Assembly: GCF_019097595.1 (NCBI RefSeq)
Contig: NC_080712.1
Coordinates: 22,823,646-22,887,645 of the forward strand
Length of the DNA stretch: 64,000 bases
Reading direction: 5' to 3'
From: Hemibagrus wyckioides
Lineage: Eukaryota; Chordata; Actinopteri; Siluriformes; Bagridae
Made by a program: the position numbers and the translations under genes. This document shows, one piece after another, positions 26,342 through 35,020 of this stretch (the first letter of the stretch is position 1; the number at the start of each line of letters is the position of its first letter). The notes below the pieces were generated by a model, which was not told the DNA's origin, did no database searches, and saw only the letters and a program-made list of their open reading frames with translations.

Positions 26342-28429
26342 ACACACACACACAACCCATCACAGATCACACATTCACACAACCGTTCATACACTACAGA
26401 CAATTTAGAGATGGCAGTCAGCTGACAATACATGTCTTTGGACTGGGGAGGAACCTGGAGTACCTGGAGGAAACCCTTGAAGCACTGGGAGAACATGCAA
26501 AATCCACACACACAGTGGAATCTGCATTTTCATTCAGGATTTCAGTATTATCTCAATTGGATTTAAGCACTTTTTTACATAGATACTATATACTAGGATT
26601 GTGAGTTATTTGTCATGTGGTCTTTTTAGGATGTAGATGATTTCCACAAAAATATCATTCATAAATTATCATACATATCATACATAAACAGAGATTTAGG
26701 CTAACAATAATTATGATGATATCATCTGCATGACTGACAGGTGGATAAGAGGATATGAATGAGGAAGTGCTATAGTCGGAGTAAGGGAAGGGAGCTTTGT
26801 GTAAGTTGAGGGTAACCCTCGCATGCTTTGTCTGTAAGTTCGCCTTCTATTGTCCACTCTGACCTGCTCCTCCCAAAACATCGGGTGAACAGTTCGGTCA
26901 TTGATGCAACACTGTGTTAAGCACTGCATTTGAGCATAAAGGTCATCTCCAAATCCCTCTGATTCTTCTACTCGAATGTCCCACAGGATGACAGAGTGGA
27001 AACTGTTCATCATCAAGACTGATTGCTGTGTTTTGACTATATTAGTTTGATAAAATACTCAAAACAGGCTACAGAAGGAGCAGCAATGATGTAGTACAGT
27101 GTCATTACTGTGTGTGTACATGTTTGATTTATTTATTTTTTATTTGTAATCAAAATCTGCTTGTGTTTTAATGATGGAGTTTTCTTGTTAGTCGATTGTC
27201 ACCTCTTCTTATAGTAGCGTGTCTGTGTGAGAGAGACAGAGAGAGAGAGAGACAGAGAGAGAAAGAGAGAGGAGTAGGACAATAGGACAAAGGCTAAAGT
27301 CTTCTTTCTTCATATTGCTCTCAATGACTCCTCAGACTGAAATCAGGAGCCAAACTAGAGCTCATGCTCAGCCAGTCATAAACACACACACACACACACA
27401 CACGGTCACTGCATTGCCTGTCTCACAAATAGTTACACACTACTGCACATTTGTACATATACTAACAGTGATTAGCTTACTCTCAATTACACATAAGCAC
27501 TCGAGCTGAAATGACTGCCACATAAACACTCTCATTCCTATTCCCTGAGACACACAAACACACACACACTCATGCCTCTGCCTGCCATAGTTCAGACAAA
27601 TAACAAAACACAAAGGTATTGACAGTATCTGAAGAAAGCCATCATAACACTACAATTTTGTTATAAGCTTGTCAGATTTGAAGCTAAATGATCATTCCTT
27701 TTATTAGGAACCAGATACCAATGCCTGATATAAATGTGTATGTGTGGGTTTATGGAAGACAGACAGTCCTTGTGTGTATGCATAAATTTGGCTTTTTAGA
27801 CACATGTGCATTGTGTATTTTAGCATATGATGAAAGGAATAGTCTCGGCCTAAGCAAAGCATGAAATTGTGTATACATCTGCATGTCTACTAGAGAGAGA
27901 ATATTAGTGCTACAAAGTGATTTCCACATTAATGGTGGAATTTTTCGTAAACAAAAAATAAATAACCTGCTGCTTTATCTCAATGCACTATCATTGAAAT
28001 ACATTCTAATCTCTCTCTCTCTCTCTCTCCTTCATCTTATTTCTCTCATAGCCTGTTTCTCGACCAGTACAGAGCCTGCCTGGTTGATGCTCTAAGGAGA
28101 TTACTGCGGCCTGATGTAAGTGTGTGTGTGTGTGTGTGTGCTTGCATTGCTCTTGTATTCTTAGCGTAATTAGGCACTGTGTAGTGATTGAGGGAGTAAT
28201 GGAATGGCAGGGTTAATATCATGTAATACTTTAATACTTATTATGTTCAACTTGAATTGGGTTTTCTCATATTTGATGCTCCGCTTTATCAGCTCTGTGA
28301 TAAGAGCCTCCCCTGCCCGAGCCACAGTAAGTGAAAAAGCTTTAAAGATGGCAACAGATTTGTGGCAAGTTTTTTCCCCCTCAAGTCCTTCATGCTGGAT
28401 GTCTTTATAAAAATGTGTTTGTATGAGGT

Positions 28430-28461
<32 letters not shown>

Positions 28462-29775
28462 CAGTGCTTTGGTGGGACAGCTTGTGATCACCCTGATTTC
28501 TATGTTTATGTTTACACTCTTCTAATCTCCTCTCTGTCTCTCTCTCTTTCTCCTTCTCTCCCTCTCTCTCTCTCTGTCTCTCTCTCTCTCTCTGTCTGAC
28601 TGTCTGAGACCTTCTCAAATCCATTCAGACATATTTCGGAGCTGAAGTAATAGCTGCTCTCACCGTGTAACGAATTAGAGTTGTGCTTTGGGTGTAAAAA
28701 CGATAACGCTCTCACATATTCAAGAGAAGGAGCTATTTATTTTGTCATTAAAACAGTATAGCGTGAAGCATTATTAATGGCCAAAAGCATGCCTATGCCG
28801 GCCAATTGCATTTTGGAAAACCAATTAATTTTCCTTTAATGGCTTTAATTTCTATTTCAAAATGAAAGTGAACGAGCCGGCTCGCACAGCCAGAGATTAC
28901 CGTAGCTGTAAGAGAATGTGTGTTTTCGGCTCGCAGTCAAACATAAAGGCTAATAAACTGAAGACGAGAGCTGACGGAGTGAGCCGATGCAACTCTTGTG
29001 GTCGTGTTTGTTGTTTGTTTGTTTCACTGGAGTCCAGGCCTCAATTTAATTGAAACAATAAAATGCTAGAAAATATGAAATAGTATTTAATGCTGAAGGA
29101 TTTCAAAGAAACTTTGAACCCTTGAGTAATCCTCTTAGCACGGCTGGTTGTCCCGGCCTGTTGATCTATAAAGGGTGGGGATGCGCAATTGATTGGATTA
29201 GTTGAGCTTTAATCTTTTTGTTTATTATCTAATATAATACCTGGGAGAAATCAAATAGAATGTAATGATGCAAACCACCACTTGCGGTGAAGCTGCGTTT
29301 GATGCCGTGTGTCTTCCATCGATGCGTCACAGCCGGATAGAGCTTAGATCTTTAATCACACTCATCATTTATTATTGTGAGTGTAATTCTGATGACTTTG
29401 TCTTTGTCTCTCATTTATTGTAATGAAACTTTTTTTTTACTGTAGCTTCTTTTTTGCTGTTTGGAATCATCATTTGTACATTATTATTAATAATACTAAT
29501 AATAATTATTTTAGTTTTAATGAATCATTTTAATTTCCAGGCCAATTCATTTTTAATACTTTAATACTTTACTGTTGATTTCATGAGTGACCATGGCGAA
29601 GAATTTACAGGAAAAGCAATGCACTTGGACTGGGCTTTGCCACCAGTTTACCAATTCTGTATACATCTAAATATCTACTAGAGATATGTAGAATATATTA
29701 GTACTACAAATCGATTTCCACATTGATGGTGGTAATTGTTTGTAAGCAATCCACTATTATTGAAATTCTTTCTAA

Positions 29776-29816
<41 letters not shown>

Positions 29817-30005
29817 GCCATTTTACTAACACGTTCTACAACTACACCTTTTTTAAATTTTATAACATATATAATATTGAAATTAAAAAATGACTTTAGA
29901 TATGGACCTCATTAAAACATATCTGGGGTGCGTGTTATTTTATATTATTTTAAAATAGTATATATTTTTGCCTTCGGACATGTGGCTGGTCCCCAAGAGT
30001 TAAAA

Positions 30006-30045
<40 letters not shown>

Positions 30046-31333
30046 TGTGTGTTTAGGGCACGGCGTTGGTGTTTGCCCCTGCAAGAGGAGACACGCTGAC
30101 AGAATTCTGTAGCCTGGCAGAAAGAGCAGGACTCCTAGTGTGCCGCTATGACAACTACGACTCGATCATATGGGACCTGCATATAAAGGTAGGTGTTTAT
30201 CAAGTGTGAAATGTTAAATATATGTTTTATTCTGTACGATGTGTCGGTATAATAAATATAATTTAATAGTTTATTTAACTTTCAGTACTCTGTGGAGTGC
30301 TGGAGGTGAAGGGTGTGTGTCCACAGCATGTGTATGAGTGCCTCAACATCCTCTGCACTTAACGTGTGATAAAAACCACAATCTTTAGCTAAAAAGAAGA
30401 CTCTCAGGAGCCAAACTCAGTGCGTGGAAACTGAGTGAGCAATGAAAATCGAGTGGTAGTTACTGCCCTTGTCATCATGCCCATCTATCAGCCCAAGCAC
30501 ATGGCTGGCAGCAGCAACCACGGAGTCCAGCTGGTTAACAGCTGGTTAATGGCACTGGCTGCCATTTTTGGCTGTGGAGGAAGCTGTGAGGACCCATTAG
30601 GCCCCATAGGCCTGACGGGCAGACCTGCCCATGCCTGAGGAAAATGGACCTGGCACTAAGTGATTTGGTCTTTATTTCCACAGCCCTTTGAGTGGCCACT
30701 CCACCACTGGTCGTGGGTGGCCAGAAGTGGGTGCCTAAAAATAAGAAAAGTAACACAAAACAACAAAAAAAAACAACCCCAGACACTACGTGAGTAAATT
30801 TAGAGCTGTTGGTGACCAGAGAGGGAGGGAGAGACACATGCAAAACTGAGTGATAGTTAAAGGGGAAGGGAAAGAGGAAAAGTTAGAGAGAGAAAGGACA
30901 AGCCGTACTCAATGCACACTGCACAGGAAATCATAAGATGACGAAGAAACAGTCTCTGTATTATTCTGAAACAAATGTGTCATTCTCATCACGTCAGCTC
31001 TATCAGAAACTGCATGATGAATTCATCTCAAAGCTTCATTTTAGGCTACTTCATTCTCACTGCCCTCATGTAATTATATTAACACAATAGCCGAAACACC
31101 AGGAGCGAATAATCTTCTCTGTAGCATTATGGGAAGTGTGTGTGTGTGTGTGTGTGTGAGTGTGTGTGTGTGTGTGTGTTTGTGTGTGTGCAGTGGTAAT
31201 AAAAGATAATGCTTTGCAAACTGAACAAGGATATTTGGAAGCTTTCGATATTTCACATACTGCCTGAAACAGTGATTTATACTATTGGGATTTTATATAT
31301 GGGTATAATATTTACTCTAAGATACACCTAAAC

Positions 31334-31374
<41 letters not shown>

Positions 31375-32394
31375 ACATGCTGCCCTGTGGTTCTTAAAGA
31401 CCTTAGACATACTGAACTGGGAACAGGCCACCTACTGTGTGGATAATGATGATAAACGGTGTGACGAGTCAAGTGTTCTACTACTGCTACCTGTGTGTGT
31501 GTGTGTGTGTGTTCATGCCCATGTGTGTTTGTTTGTTTACTGAAAAAGATGCTATATCAAGACTATACATCATGTACCTGAGAAAAAAAAATCTTGCTGC
31601 TTTGTTCTAAGTAGTGATAATATTATAGAGTATTTAAATGCATGTTGGTGTTATCTGCGTTCTCACACCCTCTTATGCTGGTGACTCCTCAGCTGCAGTC
31701 TCTGATGTCCTGCAGATTGAGGCGTTTCCTTTGACCCCCCAAAACCTTACTCTCCTCCCTATGCAGCACAGTGTTGCAAGATATGCAGAGGGGTGTAGAG
31801 AAGTGTGTGTGAGGGGGGGCTGCGGCGAGGGGGCTGCATGTTATCCTCTTATCCCCACTGTTCTGGAATAGAGCTGCAGCAGCTGGAGGACTGCAAGCCG
31901 CCTGATAATGCCGCTATTTTCCGCCCGCCCGTCTTAATCTTGTTACTCAGTTGGTGGTGAAGAGAGAGTCATGAATTTTAATTCTGACAACCCCCCCTCT
32001 ATAAACACACACATAAATCACACATGCAAACACATCATACATATAAGTGTGCCTTAATGTTCGCTTCCAGCTCCTCCACTACTGGTCCTCCTTCATGTCC
32101 TCTCTCAGTCCAGCCGTCTGTGCATTTCTGGGGCTGCGGTTTAAGCATGCGGGTGTTCAGTGTGTCCCGCATTCTCTCAGGAGCTAGTTTAGCGGCTGAA
32201 AGCGGAAAAAAGCAGAGAAGGAGAGGGAGGTGTGTGTGTGGGGGGGGAGTGGCAGTACAATAAATGCCCTGAATCTTGGCGGCAGTACGATTTAAAACGT
32301 ACGAGCCGATTTATCCAGCCACCCATGAAGCTGGTTAGCAGCCTGTGATCTGGAGGAACAGCTTTGCTTGTTAAACTTTTCACCTCTGCAAGCT

Positions 32395-32426
<32 letters not shown>

Positions 32427-34816
32427 AAGCTTCTTTCTTATATCACTCTCTCACACTTTATCTCTCTTTCTACAAACCCCCTTCACTCCCCCTCTTTCTC
32501 TCTTCATCTCTCTCTCTCTCTCTCTCTCTCTCTTCCTCTTAGCTGTGAGATTTGAATGTAGAGCATGCTGGTCCCTGCAGTGGGTTTAGTGTTGGCCGAC
32601 TGGCCGTCCTGATTACCGAGAGGTCACGGGTTCAACCACCGGCCGCTGCGTGGAGGAGGTGGAGAGAGCGATAACGCGCATGAAGTCCAAGAGGGGAGTC
32701 TTTCATCTGCTCTCCTCCAAGCCACAGAGCGAGAAAAGCCATGGCAGGGTTTATATACTGTGAATTTATGAACTGCAGCTTGTGGGCTGTTTTCATGTGT
32801 GGGATATATTCAGACTGTTCTGACCAATGAAATGACCCACGTGGTTTCACACCTGCAAATTTGCAACTACTCAGATGTGTCAAGAAACAATACAAAGGTT
32901 TGGGCTGAGGTTAGCGCTGGTGAATTTTATGTAAGGTTTCGTTTTTATCAAATGAAAGTTAAATTAGTAAAACTTTGAGATTAGCTCTCAGTTATTGAAT
33001 TTGTCAGCAGTAGGAAAATCTAAAATGAACATTTTTCAAATGAGTGTTTTATTCTAAACAATTGTAAAGACAAATTTTACACCATTAAATTAAAAGCTAA
33101 ATTAAAATGCGCTTGAGCTCAGATAGAGGTTTGCTTTGTCCTAGGTACTCTTATAAAATTCATCACTTTCAACACAGCAAGTGTTAATATTGGTTTATAT
33201 CAGTAGCTATGTGTACATTGTCGCTTGGATCAGAGGAATATACATATTTTTTTCATAGCTCCCTACAAAAAGCAAAACTGAGTCACACGGCTTTGGTTCC
33301 ATCAAACTGACAAATCATAACAAGAGGAATAATCCATATGAAATATATTAAACAGGATCTCCAAGCTGTGGCATGAAATCATATTGATTATTTCACATTA
33401 TTTAGAAAAAGTGATTAAATCTTATTCGCATATTTTATAAAGACTCCGGCTTTAGTTTTCTTCACCAGATGATAGAATAAATGTTGCTTTAATTTCATTG
33501 TCTTGCTGTGTAATTATCATATAGCTATAATATCTTGTAGTTCAGACCAGTGCTTAAATACATTTAAAGACATTTTAGTTTCACATTATTTCTTCCCTCT
33601 GTTCATTTCTTTTTACTGTATATTCAAGCCTTGTTTGTAACACCCAGCCTTGAGTAAGGAGTGTGTGCATGTCAGGTTTGCTCTCTGTGTAAAGGGTTGT
33701 GATTTTCATAACCGGATTGCACAGTACTCACTGAACCCACATGGCAGATGTGTTTGTGTTTGTGCTGCAGGCAAGCCGATTGCCTGGGACAGGGCACGGC
33801 TCGGCTGGCAGAGAGGAGCGGGCTGGCAGTAATGGTGTGTTGTTTGTTGTGGGACTGTTAAGGGAAAGTGGCCCCTGAGGGCCTGTAGGCTGCGATGGAA
33901 GATGTCTCTCATGCAGACACCTCGGTTGTGAGTCACTGTGGAGCATTTGTGAAGAGTGGTACTCTGTGTCTATCCCGGAGTGCTCACTGTGATGATATGA
34001 GCCATGGGTAGAAGAAGAGGGAAGAAACAAGGGGACCACCGAGTGCAGGGAAGTTTTGGATATTAATGTTAAAGGAGAACTAAAAGGACCAAGATTTCAA
34101 AATGAATGAAAGGAAATTAATAGAAACTCCACTGTCACACTACAAAATGAAATCATATCCAAAATAGCAGAAAACTGGATTTAAAATGACACACAGATAG
34201 AATTCGCATTATTATGGGTAGACTATAATCAGTCAGTGAAAACCATCATTTCTATAGTTATATTTAGGAAGATGCAATTAGACCTATTAACCAATAACTT
34301 CATTGGTTCTATTAACCAATTAGTCCTACTAACCAATTTCAACTACAACATTATCTTCCTGTTTCAGTCCATAGCATAGGTGTTCATAAGAATAGAAGCT
34401 GCATGTGTTCATAAGGCCAAATCAAACAAATCCTTAATATCCTTGCTGGATTTTTTAAAATCTTACCCTGAATGTATGCAACCTATTAATCAAGTTCAAC
34501 AAGGCTTTGTTAAGTGCATTTTCTTAAGAACCTTTAATAAAACAGTGACTTGTCCTGGCCAAAAGGAGCACACTAAAATGCAGATAGACATTGCTGAAAA
34601 TATTACATTACTTCAAAAAAAAAAAACTCAGAGGTTCCAGACACTTACACAGCTTCTTCACAGTAACTGAATATGTATAATATGTGCTGCTGTTGGCTCA
34701 TGTTTATCTGTTTTTTTTTTTAGATGAAAAGAGAAGGAAAAGAAGCATATGATGAGAACATCCACTATCCTGTGCTGCTCACCCTCACCCACATCCCCAG
34801 TCCACGTCTGCTATGA
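12204..34816 (+). CDS. camkmt: camkmt, calmodulin-lysine N-methyltransferase, 3' eight exons (5' part missing)
   Basis: Joined exons: 12204-12264, 14210-14264, 15813-15876, 20326-20392, 22302-22376, 28052-28115, 30057-30188 and 34724-34816. Together they give 611 nt, read as 202 codons plus TGA with every junction in phase. The product aligns along its length with vertebrate CAMKMT, the class I (seven-beta-strand) S-adenosylmethionine methyltransferase that trimethylates a lysine of calmodulin (Lys115/116). Visible landmarks, numbered in this partial product, are motif I ELGGG (26-30), the acidic residue of LLSDG (D52) expected to contact the cofactor ribose, and the DCLF motif (106-109) typical of this methyltransferase group. 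The human protein is about 323 residues, so roughly 120 N-terminal residues are outside. Human CAMKMT spans hundreds of kilobases; this much tighter gene fits a teleost. Identity is from remembered family sequence; no search was run. Confidence 0.95.
12265..14209 (+). other. camkmt intron A-B
   Basis: 1,945 nt. It holds GT repeats (12533-12558, 13266-13311), a CT repeat (12794-12820), a GA-rich stretch near 13980-14020, and otherwise unremarkable AT-rich sequence. No exon was recognised in it. Confidence 0.85.
13266..13311. repeat. (GT)n microsatellite
   Basis: About 23 uninterrupted GT units in the intron after exon A. Confidence 0.97.
14210..14264 (+). CDS. camkmt: camkmt exon B, SAM-binding motif I
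   Basis: The exon lies between TTATACAG and GTAAGT. Its first G completes the Thr codon from exon A, and it ends on a codon boundary. The reading is GSS then [20 protein letters not shown] is motif I of class I methyltransferases, the glycine-rich loop after the first beta strand that holds S-adenosylmethionine. The exon matches the human segment with only the first few residues clearly different. 55 nt. Confidence 0.94.
14265..15812 (+). other. camkmt intron B-C
   Basis: 1,548 nt. It contains a CA repeat at 14513-14538, a TC repeat at 15041-15070 and a GC-balanced block at 15330-15575 listed separately. Confidence 0.85.
15330..15575. promoter_or_regulatory. candidate conserved non-coding element in intron B-C
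   Basis: GC-balanced block with CACAATGCAATTAC (15467-15480: a SOX-like CACAAT next to an AATTA homeobox core) and TTGATTGAATGATTAAAAT near its end. It is bounded by GA-rich low-complexity DNA. One frame is open for about 95 codons without resembling any known protein, and no splice sites frame it. Confidence 0.35.
15813..15876 (+). CDS. camkmt: camkmt exon C, motif post-I
   Basis: The exon follows a T-rich tract and CCCCACAG. It reads [18 protein letters not shown] then AIE, plus a single A. Asp in LLSDG is the acidic residue expected to bind the cofactor ribose. The end was chosen by homology: A at 15876 joins AT of exon D to make the Asn conserved in human (AIRN). The donor used, AGA|GTATCC, is weak, and a perfect GTGAGT lies 37 nt downstream at 15914 with the frame still open. 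That makes this the least certain border in the gene. Confidence 0.88.
17110..17500. promoter_or_regulatory. candidate conserved non-coding element in intron C-D
   Basis: Complex, repeat-poor stretch with AGCATTAATTGGCAGC, GATAGATCTGATGATATGAT and GAGATCGATCGTCAG. Regulatory role is inference. Confidence 0.3.
19700..20070. promoter_or_regulatory. candidate conserved non-coding element with paired-type homeodomain site
   Basis: GC-balanced block containing TAATTGAATTA (19911-19921), which is TAAT-N3-ATTA, the palindromic P3 site bound by dimers of paired-class homeodomains. It also has TCTATTAATAGATGG and ATAGATTGG. No exon-like borders. Conservation must be tested by alignment. Confidence 0.35.
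20326..20392 (+). CDS. camkmt: camkmt exon D
   Basis: The exon follows CCCCTATTCCAG and ends at AG|GTGGGA. AT completes Asn with exon C. It then reads [21 protein letters not shown], and AG, which makes Arg with the first base of exon E. It aligns with human [21 protein letters not shown] without gaps. The correct frame contains no ATG, so the exon is easily missed by ORF calling and was found by homology and phase matching. 67 nt. Sequence here is less conserved than exons B or E, as in this part of the family generally. Confidence 0.88.
20393..22301 (+). other. camkmt intron D-E
   Basis: 1,909 nt, mostly AT-rich. It has a TAATAA microrepeat near 21295-21315, a poly(A) run at 21920-21939 and a regulatory-looking block at 21480-21935. 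Confidence 0.85.
21480..21935. promoter_or_regulatory. candidate conserved non-coding element in intron D-E
   Basis: Contains GTAAATGTATAATTAGCCTG, GCATGATTGGATGAGGG and GTTAATAATAGCTAATTA, with several TAATTA-type homeobox cores. It ends at an A-run. Confidence 0.3.
22302..22376 (+). CDS. camkmt: camkmt exon E
   Basis: The exon follows TTTTTCCTCAG and ends at ATTG|GTAAGT. It reads [18 protein letters not shown] then VVMCAD, plus TG, the first two bases of a Cys codon. It corresponds to human VLRWD...LEGHFDIVMCADC. The final Asp starts the DCLF motif near the substrate pocket, so an intron splits that motif. 75 nt. Confidence 0.94.
22660..22930. promoter_or_regulatory. candidate conserved non-coding element 300 bp after exon E
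   Basis: Repeat-poor block with GCTTATCAGATGGCAG, CCCCTTGGCTAACCCCGCCA (a near NFI half-site pair) and GCAAATTGCAAATAATTATG. No coding match. Confidence 0.3.
23400..23830. promoter_or_regulatory. candidate conserved non-coding element in intron E-F
   Basis: Contains GGCGGCATAATGATACTGCT, GGAGATTAATGAACATCAC, GCGGCGATCACCTGCG and TTCCATTAATTACAGTC. GC content stands out from the AT-rich flanks. An open + frame of 166 codons crosses it but resembles nothing and has no splice context. Confidence 0.35.
24786..25377. mobile_element. non-autonomous DNA transposon (MITE) with inverted ends, copy 2
   Basis: The left end reads GGGTGTGTCTCATTCAG. The right end on the opposite strand reads AGGTGTGTCTCGATCAG, and the match continues inward through GAATTAG...AGTCAGGGCACT against TAATTCAGTAGTCAGGGCACT. 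About 590 bp with no open frame. It is homologous over much of its length to 1660-2205. Target-site duplication not clear; superfamily not assigned. Confidence 0.65.
26309..26352. repeat. (GA)n(CA)n compound microsatellite
   Basis: GA units (26309-26338) pass into CA units (26339-26352). Confidence 0.95.
26340..26520 (-). mobile_element. SINE body, minus strand
   Basis: ACAATTTAGAGATGGCAGTC, CATGTCTTTGGACTGGGGAG, GAGTACCTGGAGGAAACCC and GAGAACATGCAAAATCCA are the reverse complement of the central module of fish tRNA-derived SINEs, the same module as in the copy at 8022-8300. No tRNA-like head is recognisable. The 26110-26300 flank may be another part of the same repeat. Confidence 0.65.
27871..28030 (+). 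repeat. duplicated segment, copy 1 (just upstream of exon F)
   Basis: Begins GTATACATCTGCATGTCTAC and ends in TCTAAT(CT)n. Shares order and sequence with 29659-29813, including GATTTCCACATT.ATGGTGG and TATTGAAAT...TTCTAATCT. Confidence 0.8.
28052..28115 (+). CDS. camkmt: camkmt exon F
   Basis: A (CT)n tract and TTTCTCATAG precede the exon; the donor is GAT|GTAAGT and runs into a GT repeat. C completes the Cys codon from exon E. It then reads [18 protein letters not shown] and RPD, ending on a codon boundary. It aligns with human [21 protein letters not shown]. 64 nt. The stretch just upstream of this exon has a diverged copy in the next intron (29659-29813). Confidence 0.94.
28610..29070. 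promoter_or_regulatory. candidate conserved non-coding element after exon F
   Basis: Contains CATTATTAATGGCCAAAAG, GGCCAATTGCATTTTGG, AAAACCAATTAATTTTCC and TTTAATGGCTTTAATTTC: a dense run of homeobox cores in non-repetitive DNA. Among the strongest regulatory-looking blocks here by composition. Function inferred. Confidence 0.4.
29080..29370. promoter_or_regulatory. candidate conserved non-coding element
   Basis: Contains CAAAGAAACTTTGAACC, GCGCAATTGATTGGATTAG, TTGAGCTTTAATCTTTTTG and CACTTGCGGTGAAGCTGCG. Repeat-free and no coding match. Confidence 0.35.
29659..29813 (+). repeat. duplicated segment, copy 2 (intron F-G)
   Basis: Begins GTATACATCTAAATATCTAC, carries CGATTTCCACATTGATGGTG, and ends in TTTCTAATCTTT(CT)n. 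The copy stops at the CT tract; no relic of exon F follows it. Confidence 0.8.
30009..30052. repeat. (GT)n microsatellite at exon G acceptor
   Basis: GT repeat broken once by TAT. It ends three T's before the AG that opens exon G and occupies the place of the pyrimidine tract. Confidence 0.97.
30057..30188 (+). CDS. camkmt: camkmt exon G
   Basis: 44 codons, phase 0 at both ends, donor AAG|GTAGGT. Readable segments are [29 protein letters not shown] and [15 protein letters not shown], matching human [21 protein letters not shown] and ENYDEHISNFHSK. This is the late beta-strand and helix part of the methyltransferase fold. The acceptor is unusual: a GT repeat of about 45 nt runs almost into GTTTAG, with only three T's in place of a pyrimidine tract. 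Skipping this exon would keep the frame and remove 44 residues. Confidence 0.94.
30400..30760. promoter_or_regulatory. candidate conserved non-coding element in intron G-H
   Basis: GC-balanced block with GGTTAACAGCTGGTTAATGG (paired GGTTAA and CAGCTG sites) and GGCCCCATAGGCCTGACGGG. No exon-like match to a known protein. Confidence 0.3.
31138..31190. repeat. (TG)n microsatellite
   Basis: TG repeat with two interruptions (GAG, GTTT). A CA repeat of about 17 units follows at 31338-31371. Confidence 0.95.
31860..32400. promoter_or_regulatory. candidate conserved non-coding element(s)
   Basis: Two GC-rich patches. One holds CCGCCTGATAATGCCGC and GTCTTAATCTTGTTACTC; the other holds ACGATTTAAAACGTACGAGC and GCCGATTTATCCAGCC. 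They are separated by low-complexity G/GT DNA near 32220-32250. Confidence 0.3.
34724..34816 (+). CDS. camkmt: camkmt last coding exon H and stop
   Basis: The exon follows a run of T's and TAG. It reads [24 protein letters not shown] and PSPRLL, then TGA at 34814-34816. It aligns with human [25 protein letters not shown]. The fish C-terminus runs about five residues past the human one and lacks the KHG ending. The Met at its start is an internal residue, not a start codon. 93 nt including the stop. Confidence 0.93.
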   Translation: MKREGKEAYDENIHYPVLLTLTHIPSPRLL

Positions 34817-35020
34817 GCCTGGCAGACCTCCGCTGTGCCACCCCTGGCTCTGCCACTGTGATACCCAGGGTTTACTCAACCTCGCCTTTTTTTTCACTCT
34901 TATATCCATAATGCTTTTAAAAACACACAGTATGTGTCGGAGTGTGTGGGATTCAGTTTGCTGTGTGAACTCATGCCTGACCTTGTTACTGTGCAATAAA
35001 AAAAGTGTGTGTAAAACAGA
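34817..35020 (+). other. camkmt: camkmt 3' untranslated region
   Basis: Sequence from the stop codon to just past the first good polyadenylation signal. It is short and AT-balanced with a T-run at 34890-34897. The true cleavage site cannot be fixed from sequence alone. Confidence 0.6.
34995..35000 (+). terminator. AATAAA polyadenylation signal of camkmt
   Basis: Canonical AATAAA about 180 nt after the stop codon. It is followed within 15 nt by a GTGTGTG stretch, the GU-rich downstream element expected at a cleavage site. Confidence 0.75.

Larger units (their letters stand above)
22377..28051 (+). other. camkmt intron E-F
   Basis: 5,675 nt. It contains two regulatory-looking blocks (22660-22930 and 23400-23830), a DNA-transposon remnant (24786-25377), a minus-strand SINE body (26340-26520), GA and CA repeats, and the upstream copy of a duplicated segment that ends at the exon F pyrimidine tract. 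Confidence 0.85.
28116..30056 (+). other. camkmt intron F-G
   Basis: 1,941 nt. It starts and ends in GT repeats (28116-28140 and 30009-30052). It carries GA and CT tracts, two regulatory-looking blocks (28610-29070, 29080-29370), and the second copy of the duplicated segment (29659-29813). Confidence 0.85.
30189..34723 (+). other. camkmt intron G-H
   Basis: 4,535 nt. It contains GT repeats (31138-31190, 31494-31511), a CA repeat (31338-31371), CT tracts (32399-32427, 32507-32531), regulatory-looking blocks (30400-30760, 31860-32400), and AT-rich filler at 32930-33640. Confidence 0.85.

Noticed and set aside
32590..32660. tRNA-like stretch with GGGTTCAACCACCGG
   Set aside because: A B-box-like word without an acceptor stem or proper arms; at most a scrap of a tRNA-derived SINE.
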